Part shown: positions 23,409 to 31,765 of the stretch, piece by piece
Layout: each line of letters opens with the position of its first letter
How positions within the stretch are numbered: the stretch's first letter is position 1
Source of the DNA: a virus
Strand: one strand, 5' to 3'
Length of the DNA stretch: 64,000 nt
Virus record (IMG/VR): IMGVR_UViG_3300008262_004787
Location: 1 to 64,000 of that record
Translations under genes and position numbers: made by a program
The notes under the pieces: generated by a model
Told to the model about the DNA's origin: nothing
The model's database searches: none
Seen by the model: the letters and a program-made list of their open reading frames with translations, nothing else

Positions 23409-24391
23409 AATTCCAATGCCTCGTTTAATAATCTTATACCTGTGAGGTACATTGCTCGTTGTCTTTCCAGACTATCATAATGACGAGCACACATCCCAAT
23501 AAAGATGCAGCCTTGGATAATTTTTATTTCCTTCTTATTAAACATTGGAAAGAAAATATATTCAAACTCATTCAATGCCCAATCAAGTTCACCGTCATTC
23601 TTAATGTCCAATTGATACGCATTGCCATTTGCTGTAACCTTAAACTTATCAGTAATAAATGCTTCATACGTTCCATCCAATGAATGATATAGTTTAGCTA
23701 TATCGTATCGAATATCACCGTAATTTCCAAGTTTACCAAATGAACCACGAGGATCTATGAAACGAATAATATTTTTATCTTCACCATATAAAATATTACT
23801 AAAACAACAATCACCGTGTATAAGTGATGGAGTAAAAGTTAACATATTTTGTTCGATGTAATTCTTAATCTGTGGCCAGACTACTTCGAACATGGAGTAT
23901 TGTTTATTGTTAATGTATACTGAATGTGCACGAACTTGGTCAATAAACAACGAATCAAACTTATCGTGCCACCCAGAATAAAAATTACGGTACTCACGTT
24001 CTGTTTTTGTGATGTACATATCGTACGCTGCATTACGAATTTCTTCGTCAGTCCACTTAACTCGTGGACTGATGTTAGACCACGACACAAGAATGTTTCG
24101 TAAATTAAGGAAAAATTCAGACCACGACGGCATAATTTTGTCACCAAACAAATAATTACCAACGTTTGGATAACTATACAATTCCAAATCCATCCAAAAG
24201 TCTGCTATTAACGGTTCTACGTGATCGAGTAATCTTGGAAAAAATACTGCTTGTGATGGATGATACTTTTGTAATTTTACATAATATAATATCTCATCAC
24301 GGAGTCGTTCGGTGGAACTTAATTTCCGAACAACTCCTCGCGTTTCATCTACTTCAAATCTATTGTATGCTCGTGTGACTAATTTTTCCAT
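23405..24391 (-). CDS. Aminoglycoside-phosphotransferase-fold sugar kinase-like protein
   Basis: A 328-aa protein kinase-like-fold enzyme: L-I-H-G-D-C-C-F-S-N-I-L (HGDxxxxN catalytic loop) and R-F-I-D-P-R-G with a following Y-D-I-A-K-L-Y-H-S (metal-binding D and the APH C-lobe signature). APH-fold kinases phosphorylate small hydroxylated molecules such as choline, homoserine, sugars or antibiotics. In this setting it probably phosphorylates the pathway sugar or polyol before nucleotidyl transfer. It overlaps the MobA-like gene by 4 bp. Real antibiotic resistance is unlikely. Confidence 0.75.
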   Translation of the reverse strand: MEKLVTRAYNRFEVDETRGVVRKLSSTERLRDEILYYVKLQKYHPSQAVFFPRLLDHVEPLIADFWMDLELYSYPNVGNYLFGDKIMPSWSEFFLNLRNILVSWSNISPRVKWTDEEIRNAAYDMYITKTEREYRNFYSGWHDKFDSLFIDQVRAHSVYINNKQYSMFEVVWPQIKNYIEQNMLTFTPSLIHGDCCFSNILYGEDKNIIRFIDPRGSFGKLGNYGDIRYDIAKLYHSLDGTYEAFITDKFKVTANGNAYQLDIKNDGELDWALNEFEYIFFPMFNKKEIKIIQGCIFIGMCARHYDSLERQRAMYLTGIRLLNEALEL

Positions 24392-24394
24392 AAA

Positions 24395-25030
24395 TCATCC
24401 CACTTGGAATGGTGGTTCCCATCCTGTTTCGTTACAATATTCAATGACTTCATCAATAGAAATCGTATTCAATGCCCATCGTTCTGCGTAGGGAATGAGG
24501 TCTGGGACTCGTGCCATACTACCATCATCATTCATAATCTCACAGATGATTGCAACTGGTTTCGTTCCAGCCATCATAGCAAGTTGAACAGATGCTTCGG
24601 TATGACCCTGCCGTTCCTTCAACAAACCAGGACGGGGACGGAGTGGAAACAAGTGACCTGGGTATGCAAGTTGTTCTGGTTTGGTATTTTCATCTAGTAC
24701 CAATCCAATCGTGACCATACGATCTTCTACACTTACACCAGTAGTGACACCATCACGTGCGTCAATACTGACGGTGAATGGAGTCGAAAACTTATCGTTA
24801 TTGTTAGATGGACTCATAGGAATTTCTAAACGATCTAACATAAACTTTGGTGTAGGAATACACATGATACCTCGTGCTTCCTTTGCGATAAAAGCCAGTG
24901 TTTCTGGTGTTGCTTTTTCCGCTGCAATCATCAAGTCACCTTCATTTTCTCTATCGTAACTATCTACGACGATGATTGGTTTTCCGTTGCGGATATCTTC
25001 TAATACTGTTTTAATTTTTTCTGATAACAT
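24395..25030 (-). CDS. ribB: 3,4-dihydroxy-2-butanone 4-phosphate synthase
   Basis: A 211-aa RibB: V-V-D-S-Y-D-R-E-N-E-G-D-L (conserved D-x-x-x-R-E-N-E-G-D metal/substrate loop), T-G-V-S-V-E-D-R, H-L-F-P-L-R-P-R-P-G-L-L, R-Q-G-H-T-E-A-S-V-Q-L and C-E-I-M-N-D-D-G-S-M-A-R. All the usual catalytic residues are visible, so it should convert ribulose 5-phosphate to 3,4-dihydroxy-2-butanone 4-phosphate plus formate. No other riboflavin gene (ribA, ribE/H, ribD) is in the window. Its place between kinase-like and glycosyltransferase genes suggests the C4 product feeds a surface sugar, although support of host flavin synthesis (ThyX needs FAD) remains possible. Confidence 0.93.
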   Translation of the reverse strand: MLSEKIKTVLEDIRNGKPIIVVDSYDRENEGDLMIAAEKATPETLAFIAKEARGIMCIPTPKFMLDRLEIPMSPSNNNDKFSTPFTVSIDARDGVTTGVSVEDRMVTIGLVLDENTKPEQLAYPGHLFPLRPRPGLLKERQGHTEASVQLAMMAGTKPVAIICEIMNDDGSMARVPDLIPYAERWALNTISIDEVIEYCNETGWEPPFQVG

Positions 25031-25042
25031 TTACCTTTCCCC

Positions 25043-25912
25043 TTATACGATTTTACAAATGTCGAAGTCTAATGAATTTATGTCTAACCACGGATACCAA
25101 TCAATCTCTTCTTCGGTTGGCCCGTTTACGAAGTTTTCAAACGTGTTTGGTGACTGTCCTCTCCACTTTCTATCATTCCAAGTCAGCTTCTCAAACTTTT
25201 GTGTTTTTGCTCCGCACTGCGGAACTACATGCTTACTTGCTCGTGTCCAGTATTTATCCAACCCTACATCATTCCACCTAAGATATGGGAATCCATCTCC
25301 ATATTCAGCGTGTCCAGTTTTACAAATCGGACTAACTATTTGACCCTCTACGTTTATTTGTTCGGGCCAATTATGCCATGCGTGATAATCAACCAACGAT
25401 GCTCTGTTGTGTCCTAAATCTCTACGTAATGCTCGTGTACTGAAATCCAGTTCGTGGTTTCCGTTTGTAGCGTATCGTTCATCCCACCATCCGAAAAATC
25501 GTAATCCTTCCAATGTCATTAAGGTAACTTGGTCACCTTGTGGGGCCATATATAAATCATAATCGGTTTGCTTGATAATGTCAACCCACCCATCCTTAAT
25601 AATCATATTGTCGTGAGCAGTTATACAATATTTTTTACCGGAAAGAAAAGTGTGAACATATGCTTGATTGTAGTTTTCAACCATAGGACCGATTGCGTAA
25701 TCGTGTCTCATCACATTATTCCAAATCTTAACACGAGATTTAATATCATCTGCGAAGTCATCAATGGTGACTGATGAATGATTGGTAATGATGTTGACTC
25801 GTTCAAAGTCAAAGGTATTTAACCATTCACGTGCAAATCCATCCATCAACTCCTTTCTTCGCCAGTTGGAAATCCAAAGTTCAACGTTATCTGGTGTAAA
25901 ATCTGTTCTCAT
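25043..25912 (-). CDS. Glycosyltransferase-like protein
   Basis: A 289-aa protein with a GT-A-like layout: an early N-I-I-T-N-H-S-S-V region, then Y-C-I-T-A-H-D-N-M-I-I-K-D-G-W, where H-D-N-M occupies the position of the metal-binding DxD, and F-F-G-W-W-D-E-R-Y, an aromatic/acidic acceptor loop as in family 2 enzymes. Sits at the junction between the RibB cluster and a second run of transferases. Substrate unknown. Confidence 0.55.
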   Translation of the reverse strand: MRTDFTPDNVELWISNWRRKELMDGFAREWLNTFDFERVNIITNHSSVTIDDFADDIKSRVKIWNNVMRHDYAIGPMVENYNQAYVHTFLSGKKYCITAHDNMIIKDGWVDIIKQTDYDLYMAPQGDQVTLMTLEGLRFFGWWDERYATNGNHELDFSTRALRRDLGHNRASLVDYHAWHNWPEQINVEGQIVSPICKTGHAEYGDGFPYLRWNDVGLDKYWTRASKHVVPQCGAKTQKFEKLTWNDRKWRGQSPNTFENFVNGPTEEEIDWYPWLDINSLDFDICKIV

Positions 25913-25913
25913 C

Positions 25914-26696
25914 CTATCCTCGCGTCAATTCTAAATGATTTATTACTGTATTGTATGGTAGTCCCATATGTTTTACGTAAAAAAATAATAATGTATGTGG
26001 ATTCAAAAACCTATCTACACCTGGTATCTCTACGTTATTCCCTGCCGAACGTGTTGGTTTTTCTAGTTCTAGTACAGATTCCATCTCTTCTATATGATTA
26101 TACAAGTTATTGTATACTTTCATATTATCAAAATTACCCACCGCATAGTAATCGTGTGGTTCTGAGTAGTGTTCTTTTGTTGAGTTATACCACGGCCAAT
26201 TAATACATTCCAAATCTATATCGTCTAAATTAAAACTGTCTTTTAATTTAATATCCGGTCTACATTTTATTACCAAGTCATAATCTGTACTGTGTGACTC
26301 TAATAACTCAAAACACTTTAATGCTTTGTACCACATAGAGTATAGATGCGTTACTCGTCGAGTTGTCCAATCTATACTGTTTTGTGATACACCTGCCTCG
26401 TTTCGTAGTTTTCTAACTCTCTTACTTTTATCTAAAAATTCTTGTAAAGGTTCTTCGTAAGGTTGTATTACTACATCGGTAAGATTATATTTTTGTTTTA
26501 ACTCTGTTTCTGTATGTATTAATTTGTCTCGGTTCTCTACAACATTTACATCATCTGATTTTTTACGATTTCCCATCACATCCCACGTATGTAAAAATAC
26601 ATCACAGTCGTGTTTTGAGAATAATAATTTATCCCAAGAATCGTAATTATAATCAAAATTTCTATAATGTCCAGATAAACACACTCCTATCTTCAT
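25914..26696 (-). CDS. Glycosyltransferase-like protein, paralogue A
   Basis: A 260-aa protein beginning M-K-I-G-V-C-L-S-G-H-Y-R-N-F with C-D-V-F-L-H-T-W-D and D-L-V-I-K-C-R-P-D-I. The same scheme (C-L-S-G-x-x-R, D-x-F-L-H-x-W, D-L-V-I-R/K-x-R-x-D) occurs in the next gene upstream (26693), so the two are diverged tandem duplicates. This pattern belongs to small phage and bacterial surface-glycan proteins usually annotated as glycosyltransferases, with R-x-D as the likely metal motif. Overlaps its paralogue by 4 bp. Confidence 0.6.
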   Translation of the reverse strand: MKIGVCLSGHYRNFDYNYDSWDKLLFSKHDCDVFLHTWDVMGNRKKSDDVNVVENRDKLIHTETELKQKYNLTDVVIQPYEEPLQEFLDKSKRVRKLRNEAGVSQNSIDWTTRRVTHLYSMWYKALKCFELLESHSTDYDLVIKCRPDIKLKDSFNLDDIDLECINWPWYNSTKEHYSEPHDYYAVGNFDNMKVYNNLYNHIEEMESVLELEKPTRSAGNNVEIPGVDRFLNPHTLLFFYVKHMGLPYNTVINHLELTRG

Positions 26697-27463
26697 GCGT
26701 ACTGCTTTTCCAATTCTTCTATATTGTTGATATTTACTACACGATGCATGATTTCGTAGTTGAACGGAGCACAGTATGCTTCAATTCCACCCATTACTCG
26801 TACACGATATCCGATATAGTTTTCACCATATGGAATCTGAATCTGTGAATGAATAAAGGAAAATTGTGGATATGTGTCACAGAACACATCCATATTCTTT
26901 GATGTGGAGAATGCGAATATATCCGTCATCGTATATCCACCTTGATGAAAGTTTGGGTCATTACGAATCCCCTGAAACTTATCCGCGGTGACGATATGTG
27001 TTCGTGATTGTTCCAAATAATCCATTACATTGATAGGATTCTCGTACCACAAATCATATCTTGCACGAATCACCAAATCATATTCAAATCCATTTAACAG
27101 TTCGTATCGCTTCTTCAACATATTCGCTGTATAGATTGAATAGAAGATACTAGCCATACGTTCTTGATTTGCTTCTGGTGGTGATGTGAACCTACGTGCG
27201 AATGGAAATTCCTTCTGTGGTTCAAAGATATAATCTTTTGGATTAAGACTGAGTAACATCTCTTCCGTTTGTGGATGAACCAATCCTACTCTACCTTGTT
27301 GATGTGCTTGCGCACTATCGTATGGTTGACCAATAGTATTTGGGTCAAACCATGCGTGTAAGAAGATATCCATATCTTCTATACCAACGAGGTTTGCCTT
27401 TAACATTTTTAATGACAAAGGCAATCCACGAGGTTGACCAGATAAACAAAGTGCTATTTTCAT
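26693..27463 (-). CDS. Glycosyltransferase-like protein, paralogue B
   Basis: A 256-aa tandem paralogue of the downstream gene: M-K-I-A-L-C-L-S-G-Q-P-R-G, then M-D-I-F-L-H-A-W-F-D and Y-D-L-V-I-R-A-R-Y-D-L. Middle regions diverge strongly, suggesting different donors or acceptors. The Y-D-L-V-I-R-x-R-x-D stretch is the best candidate for the metal/nucleotide site. Presumed cytoplasmic. Confidence 0.6.
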   Translation of the reverse strand: MKIALCLSGQPRGLPLSLKMLKANLVGIEDMDIFLHAWFDPNTIGQPYDSAQAHQQGRVGLVHPQTEEMLLSLNPKDYIFEPQKEFPFARRFTSPPEANQERMASIFYSIYTANMLKKRYELLNGFEYDLVIRARYDLWYENPINVMDYLEQSRTHIVTADKFQGIRNDPNFHQGGYTMTDIFAFSTSKNMDVFCDTYPQFSFIHSQIQIPYGENYIGYRVRVMGGIEAYCAPFNYEIMHRVVNINNIEELEKQYA

Positions 27464-27464
27464 A

Positions 27465-28064
27465 TTAATTAAAGAACTGTATTATAATCATCACATCATC
27501 TGCGAGTCCGTTCGGACGCATGTGTTGATCTAGTATGGTTACTGCATAGTTACGGTCGGGTATCATATATACACCACGAGTTAAATAATCAAATAGATTT
27601 GGTAAGTACATATCCTCACAGATATAATATCCACCTGGTTTTACAAGTGCGTGGTATTTTAATATTGCTTTGACTTGGTTATCAATATCATGTGCACCAT
27701 CTTCAATAAACACATCTTGCTTCGGTAAGTTCTGTACTAGATAGTTACCATTATCTTCATTGTATGCGTCACCAAATATCATATTAACATTAGGTAACGT
27801 TGAAAGATAATCCTTTCGTACAGGTTCTACAATATCAAGTCCGGTAATTATACCCTTTGTAAAATATTGCGACCACATCAACAGACTTGCACCAGATGCA
27901 ATACCCAATTCCATCAATTGAACAGGTTCGTCTTTCCATGCAGAGAATAATGCATCGTACGTATCAATATAAAAATGCTTATGTAACGGATGCCTATCTC
28001 CTTTGTCAGACAAACCAATATCAGGAATATCTTCCATTTGGTAGTAAAATTCTTTTAGTCTCAT
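27465..28064 (-). CDS. SAM-dependent methyltransferase
   Basis: A 199-aa class I methyltransferase: V-Q-L-M-E-L-G-I-A-S-G-A-S (motif I), G-I-I-T-G-L-D-I-V (beta-2 Asp), N-M-I-F-G-D-A-Y, and D-V-F-I-E-D-G-A-H-D-I-D-N (motif IV with DGAH). Like the 18424 enzyme it belongs to the group found in antibiotic and surface-sugar clusters. The ATG at MRLKEF overlaps the fucosyltransferase stop (ATGA), fixing the start. Sugar methylation is inferred. Confidence 0.72.
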   Translation of the reverse strand: MRLKEFYYQMEDIPDIGLSDKGDRHPLHKHFYIDTYDALFSAWKDEPVQLMELGIASGASLLMWSQYFTKGIITGLDIVEPVRKDYLSTLPNVNMIFGDAYNEDNGNYLVQNLPKQDVFIEDGAHDIDNQVKAILKYHALVKPGGYYICEDMYLPNLFDYLTRGVYMIPDRNYAVTILDQHMRPNGLADDVMIIIQFFN

Positions 28065-28897
28065 ATCCAAAACCACTCACTTGGTAGAAGGTCTATAATA
28101 CTGTTATGACGAAGGTTTGGTCCGAACCACTGTGACGGTGCGGTTACAATCTTCTTGGGGTTTGGATTTAACCATGCTCCCCACCAACTAAACGAACTAT
28201 TTGCAATGATGTGATGGTCACACATACTCATCATACACATTTCTACATATGAGTTATTGATATCTACAATATATCCACCTTCGAACATTTCCTTACACCA
28301 TTCTGGATCATCGGAGAATACTACAAACCGATAAGGTTCTTTCGAGAAGAACTTGTTGATAGCCTCCGCATAGTATTCCATTCCAGTGACCGTATGGTTT
28401 GCAGAGTTTGCCACATAATCTCCACGACGAACGTGGATAGATACTCGTGGTGCATCATCCTTTACCTTTGCCAGTTCTAATTCAGCTTGCTGTCGAATTT
28501 CTGGACGAAAGGTAAATACTTCACGGACTTTTTGTTCTGCATGTTTGAAATATTTTTCACTTTGAAAGAACCCAGCAATATCAATATTATCTGGGATATC
28601 TAATGCTGCACCATTAAAATGAAAGAATTGTTCTTGATATCGTTGCTTGACAACATCTGAAATTTCTGCCATTGGTGCAAAGTAACTGTCGGGAATAAGA
28701 AATGGTCTACGAAGTTCCATACCAGTTGGTTCTGCTTGCTGCTTTGCCAAATCATAAAATACGAAGTTATCACCAGTATTTTCTATTGGAATTTTTACAT
28801 CATATCCGTTCTTTTCTGCGATACCAATGAGTGCAGCCATTTGAAACATTTGGTTACCAAATCTCCCAGAGTTTCCTATACCGACATGCGTAATCAT
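28061..28897 (-). CDS. Family 11 glycosyltransferase (alpha-1,2-fucosyltransferase-like)
   Basis: A 278-aa GT11 protein: N-S-G-R-F-G-N-Q-M-F-Q near the start, S-I-H-V-R-R-G-D-Y (donor-binding HxRRGDY), F-V-V-F-S-D-D-P-E-W-C and M-C-D-H-H-I-I-A-N-S-S-F-S-W-W-G-A-W-L. All four GT11 motifs are intact and length is normal. The usual donor is GDP-L-fucose. The adjacent gene (28894) is a GDP-mannose 3,5-epimerase-like enzyme, whose product GDP-L-galactose or GDP-L-gulose would also be a plausible donor. Confidence 0.88.
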   Translation of the reverse strand: MITHVGIGNSGRFGNQMFQMAALIGIAEKNGYDVKIPIENTGDNFVFYDLAKQQAEPTGMELRRPFLIPDSYFAPMAEISDVVKQRYQEQFFHFNGAALDIPDNIDIAGFFQSEKYFKHAEQKVREVFTFRPEIRQQAELELAKVKDDAPRVSIHVRRGDYVANSANHTVTGMEYYAEAINKFFSKEPYRFVVFSDDPEWCKEMFEGGYIVDINNSYVEMCMMSMCDHHIIANSSFSWWGAWLNPNPKKIVTAPSQWFGPNLRHNSIIDLLPSEWFWI

Positions 28898-29913
28898 ATA
28901 GAGGTAACCTGTTCGTTAATCCAGTGATATGTTTTGGTAATGCCGTCAACCAATGGAGAATTTGGCTCCCAATTGAGGTGTTGACGAATTAACCGATTGT
29001 CAGAGGAACGTCCACGAACCCCTAACGGACCTGGAATATGATTAATAGTTAACTTCTTACCAGCGATTCCCATAATCATATAAGCAAAATCGTTAATTGA
29101 AATCATTTCTTCCGAACCGATATTAACAGGACCAGTAAAATCTGAATGGGTTAACCGTAAGATGCCTTCGACACATTCATCTACATAAAGGAATGAACGG
29201 GTTTGCTTTCCGTCACCAAACATATCAATTGAACCACCTTCTGGTGTCTGCGCAATCTTTCTGCACATCGCAGCGGGTGCCTTTTCACGCCCACCTTCCC
29301 ATGTCCCTTCTACACCATATACATTATGGAAACGAGCAATGCGTGGTTCTATGCCGAAGTTACGCTTGTACGACATATACAATCGTTCACTGAATAATTT
29401 TTCCCACCCATATTCACTATCTGGGTTTGCTGGATATGCTGAACTTTCTTCACAGTTTGGATTATCTGGGTCTAACTGGTTATGCTCTGGATAGATACAC
29501 GCCGATGACGAATAGAATACTCGTTTTAATCCCAACACCACCATTGCTTTCAATGTATTTAAATTGATTAACGCCGAGTTGGTCATTACATTTGCGTCAT
29601 GCTCACCAGTAAAGATGTATGATGCTCCACCCATATCAGCAGCTAATTGATATACTTCGACATCGGTACGGCCCAAACTTAATGCGTTCAAGCATGTTTG
29701 ATAATCCGATAAATCTCCGTGTACAACATCGTCTGCAAATGTGTTTACATCACAATGTTCTGGAAGTTTAATATCTGCCACACGAACCCAGTAACCTTCT
29801 TTCTGTAATCGTCGTGCGAGATGGTGGCCTATAAAACCACAACCACCGAGTACCACAGCGACTTTATCCGCTGTGCTCAGTGGTTTTTTACTAACGTTAC
29901 CTTCTTCTGTCAT
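28894..29913 (-). CDS. GDP-mannose 3,5-epimerase-like SDR
   Basis: A 339-aa extended SDR: G-G-C-G-F-I-G-H-H-L (GxxGxxG), A-A-D-M-G-G-A-S-Y-I, S-S-S-A-C-I-Y-P-E, Y-G-W-E-K-L (YxxxK) and R-F-H-N-V-Y-G-V-E-G-T-W-E-G-G-R-E-K-A-P-A. The M-G-G and G-T-W-x-G-G-R-E-K-A-P-A segments are hallmarks of GDP-mannose 3,5-epimerase, which makes GDP-L-galactose/GDP-L-gulose from GDP-mannose. It overlaps the GT11 gene by 4 bp, so donor synthesis and transfer are made together. Good family call; exact product uncertain. Confidence 0.85.
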   Translation of the reverse strand: MTEEGNVSKKPLSTADKVAVVLGGCGFIGHHLARRLQKEGYWVRVADIKLPEHCDVNTFADDVVHGDLSDYQTCLNALSLGRTDVEVYQLAADMGGASYIFTGEHDANVMTNSALINLNTLKAMVVLGLKRVFYSSSACIYPEHNQLDPDNPNCEESSAYPANPDSEYGWEKLFSERLYMSYKRNFGIEPRIARFHNVYGVEGTWEGGREKAPAAMCRKIAQTPEGGSIDMFGDGKQTRSFLYVDECVEGILRLTHSDFTGPVNIGSEEMISINDFAYMIMGIAGKKLTINHIPGPLGVRGRSSDNRLIRQHLNWEPNSPLVDGITKTYHWINEQVTSI

Positions 29914-29937
29914 GTAACCCTTCCTATTGTATTAGTT

Positions 29938-30084
29938 TTATTCTTTTGCTACTGCTACGTGCTTACCAGTACAGATGTAGTACCAAACAGTCCACCATTC
30001 TTTTTCTGGTATATATCTTTTTAAGTTTATTCTATCTTGTTTTGATTCCGTTAATGGGTGTTCTGTTATAACATTATTCCCCAT
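29938..30084 (-). CDS. Small protein, 48 aa
   Basis: A 48-codon ORF starting MGNNVITEHPLTESKQ with an aromatic patch (EKEWWTVWYYICTG). Its ATG lies inside the last codons of the 127-aa gene, the usual overlap style here. The GDP-mannose epimerase gene starts 24 nt after its stop. No family recognised; the W/Y cluster could be a membrane-surface or protein-binding helix. Confidence 0.5.
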   Translation of the reverse strand: MGNNVITEHPLTESKQDRINLKRYIPEKEWWTVWYYICTGKHVAVAKE

Positions 30085-30457
30085 ACATATTCTCCGTTAC
30101 GTTTTCTTCTGTCTTTAACACAGTTTTCTTAATGAATACTTCACGTAACGTAGATATCTTCGTTAATAAATAGGTTCGATAGGGTCTGTCACCAACGAAA
30201 TTTGAGTTTTTGAAACGGTCGTAAATTACCTGAGTATCAGTTTCATCACCAATCAATTTAAATATTTGACCAAGTTTTTCTGGTGTTAGAGAACCCAGTG
30301 ACAAAGCGTGCATTTTACCTTCCCAATTGGGATTGAGTACGAGTGCATATTTCTGCTCATTATCGTAGGTAAACTGCACCACTTTGCCAGTAGTCAAATC
30401 TTTTCGAGAAACGAAAGTACGAACACCTAATGTACCTTTATACCCTTCTATTGCCAT
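30074..30457 (-). CDS. Hypothetical protein, 127 aa
   Basis: A 127-aa protein with a beta-rich N-terminal half (V-V-Q-F-T-Y-D-N-E-Q-K-Y-A-L-V-L-N-P, an SH3-like strand series) and a helical C-terminal half with D-R-P-Y-R-T-Y-L-L-T-K-I. The style resembles small proteins found across T4-like genomes with a barrel that reads as 'value plus size' (…W-E-G-K-M-H-A-L-S-L), but I cannot name the family. Co-translated with the GT4 gene upstream (1-bp overlap). Confidence 0.55.
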   Translation of the reverse strand: MAIEGYKGTLGVRTFVSRKDLTTGKVVQFTYDNEQKYALVLNPNWEGKMHALSLGSLTPEKLGQIFKLIGDETDTQVIYDRFKNSNFVGDRPYRTYLLTKISTLREVFIKKTVLKTEENVTENMYGE

Positions 30458-31764
30458 TAGTTAATCTTCTTTAATGTTGGAAGAACCAATTTAGTTTCAA
30501 CGGAAAATTGTGGAACATATTTGTCTAACAACTCAACTGTTCTGTTAAAAATAGTTTGATACGAGAACTTCTTAACATTTTGTTTTGCTAACAACTGTGC
30601 CTTCTTTTTAAAATTACTGTAATTCTTAAATACGGCGTACATTGCGTTTGCTGATTGGTTCATATCAGGAGCGAACCACGTAGACTCCCGAATCAATACA
30701 CCGTCCCACACAGAACTTTCGTGGATAGGTTTGAGTTCACCACCAATTAGTAATGAATTGTCTTTATCCAAGAAATCAAGTTGACCACTCCATCCAGATG
30801 CGATTACGGGTTTGCCACTAATTGATGCTTCAAGTAATGGTCTACCAAACCCTTCACCCTTGGTTAAACTTACGTGTGCTTTTACCTTTGAGTGGTTATA
30901 TAACGAATTCATTTCTTTGTCTGTTAACTCACCATGCAATAAATAAATATTCGGCATGCTCTGTCCAACGTTCAAAGTAACAGATTTCTTGATTTGTTCT
31001 ATTTTCTTTAATATATCTTCTCTGTCCAAGATAGAAAATCCAGCACTACTAGTTTTTAAAATAAGCGCAGGCTTTTCTTTTTCTGGAATTTGTCGGAATG
31101 TTTCAAGGAATATTTTCACCAACAGTGCAACATTCTTACGGTCCTCTCCAAATTCACCACGGAGCCAGTGACCAACGAAAAGATAACAGAACTTCTCTGG
31201 GATGCTATCCAATGTTTCTCGTATTTTTGGCTCTAAATTAAAATCATATTCGATTTTTTTAAATATGTTATTGTCAATACAATTGTGTAATACTTCAATT
31301 GGTTTGGTGACTGCTAGTTCACCAATGATATTACCTTGTTGATTTTGCTGTGAGTACTTTGAGAAATGAAAAACATTCTTTGAGTGTTCGGAAATAGTCA
31401 GTACTAAATCCATTTTATTACATGCTTGTATCCATTCAGCAGAAGCCACGGTGGTTTCAATGCCGGCGGTTATACCGATATTGTACTTTCCTAACGGTTC
31501 AAATTCTGTTGGGATGGTAATTGTAACATACAATGATGGTTGTGGTAATTGTCCACCACGAATGATTCTATCCAAAATCATTTTGTCCTTTGGATTAGTT
31601 TCATCCAGTGCATTCATAGGAGTATCACCCCACGGTACACTGTGCACCTTCACATCAAACTTATCCCATTCAATGATGTGACGGATAATGTCTCTACTCA
31701 TATCACCATAACCAGAACGAGTCTGGCATGGTGCTCTAACTATACATAACGGTTTGCCTGTCAT
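30457..31764 (-). CDS. Family 4 glycosyltransferase
   Basis: A 435-aa GT-B protein. The C-terminal donor site L-T-K-G-E-G-F-G-R-P-L-L-E-A-S-I-S-G-K-P is the GT4 signature (E-G-F-G-x-x-x-x-E-A). An N-terminal S-G-Y-G-D-M-S-R-D is the acceptor-side loop, and F-V-G-H-W-L-R-G-E-F-G-E-D-R-K-N the hinge. Sister to the next gene upstream (31766), with the same domain order, so two retaining transferases probably act in sequence on the same glycan. Confidence 0.85.
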   Translation of the reverse strand: MTGKPLCIVRAPCQTRSGYGDMSRDIIRHIIEWDKFDVKVHSVPWGDTPMNALDETNPKDKMILDRIIRGGQLPQPSLYVTITIPTEFEPLGKYNIGITAGIETTVASAEWIQACNKMDLVLTISEHSKNVFHFSKYSQQNQQGNIIGELAVTKPIEVLHNCIDNNIFKKIEYDFNLEPKIRETLDSIPEKFCYLFVGHWLRGEFGEDRKNVALLVKIFLETFRQIPEKEKPALILKTSSAGFSILDREDILKKIEQIKKSVTLNVGQSMPNIYLLHGELTDKEMNSLYNHSKVKAHVSLTKGEGFGRPLLEASISGKPVIASGWSGQLDFLDKDNSLLIGGELKPIHESSVWDGVLIRESTWFAPDMNQSANAMYAVFKNYSNFKKKAQLLAKQNVKKFSYQTIFNRTVELLDKYVPQFSVETKLVLPTLKKIN

Positions 31765-31765
31765 A

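Noticed and set aside
23405-24391. Antibiotic-resistance aminoglycoside phosphotransferase
   Set aside because: The APH fold is shared with many small-molecule kinases, and the context is sugar activation.
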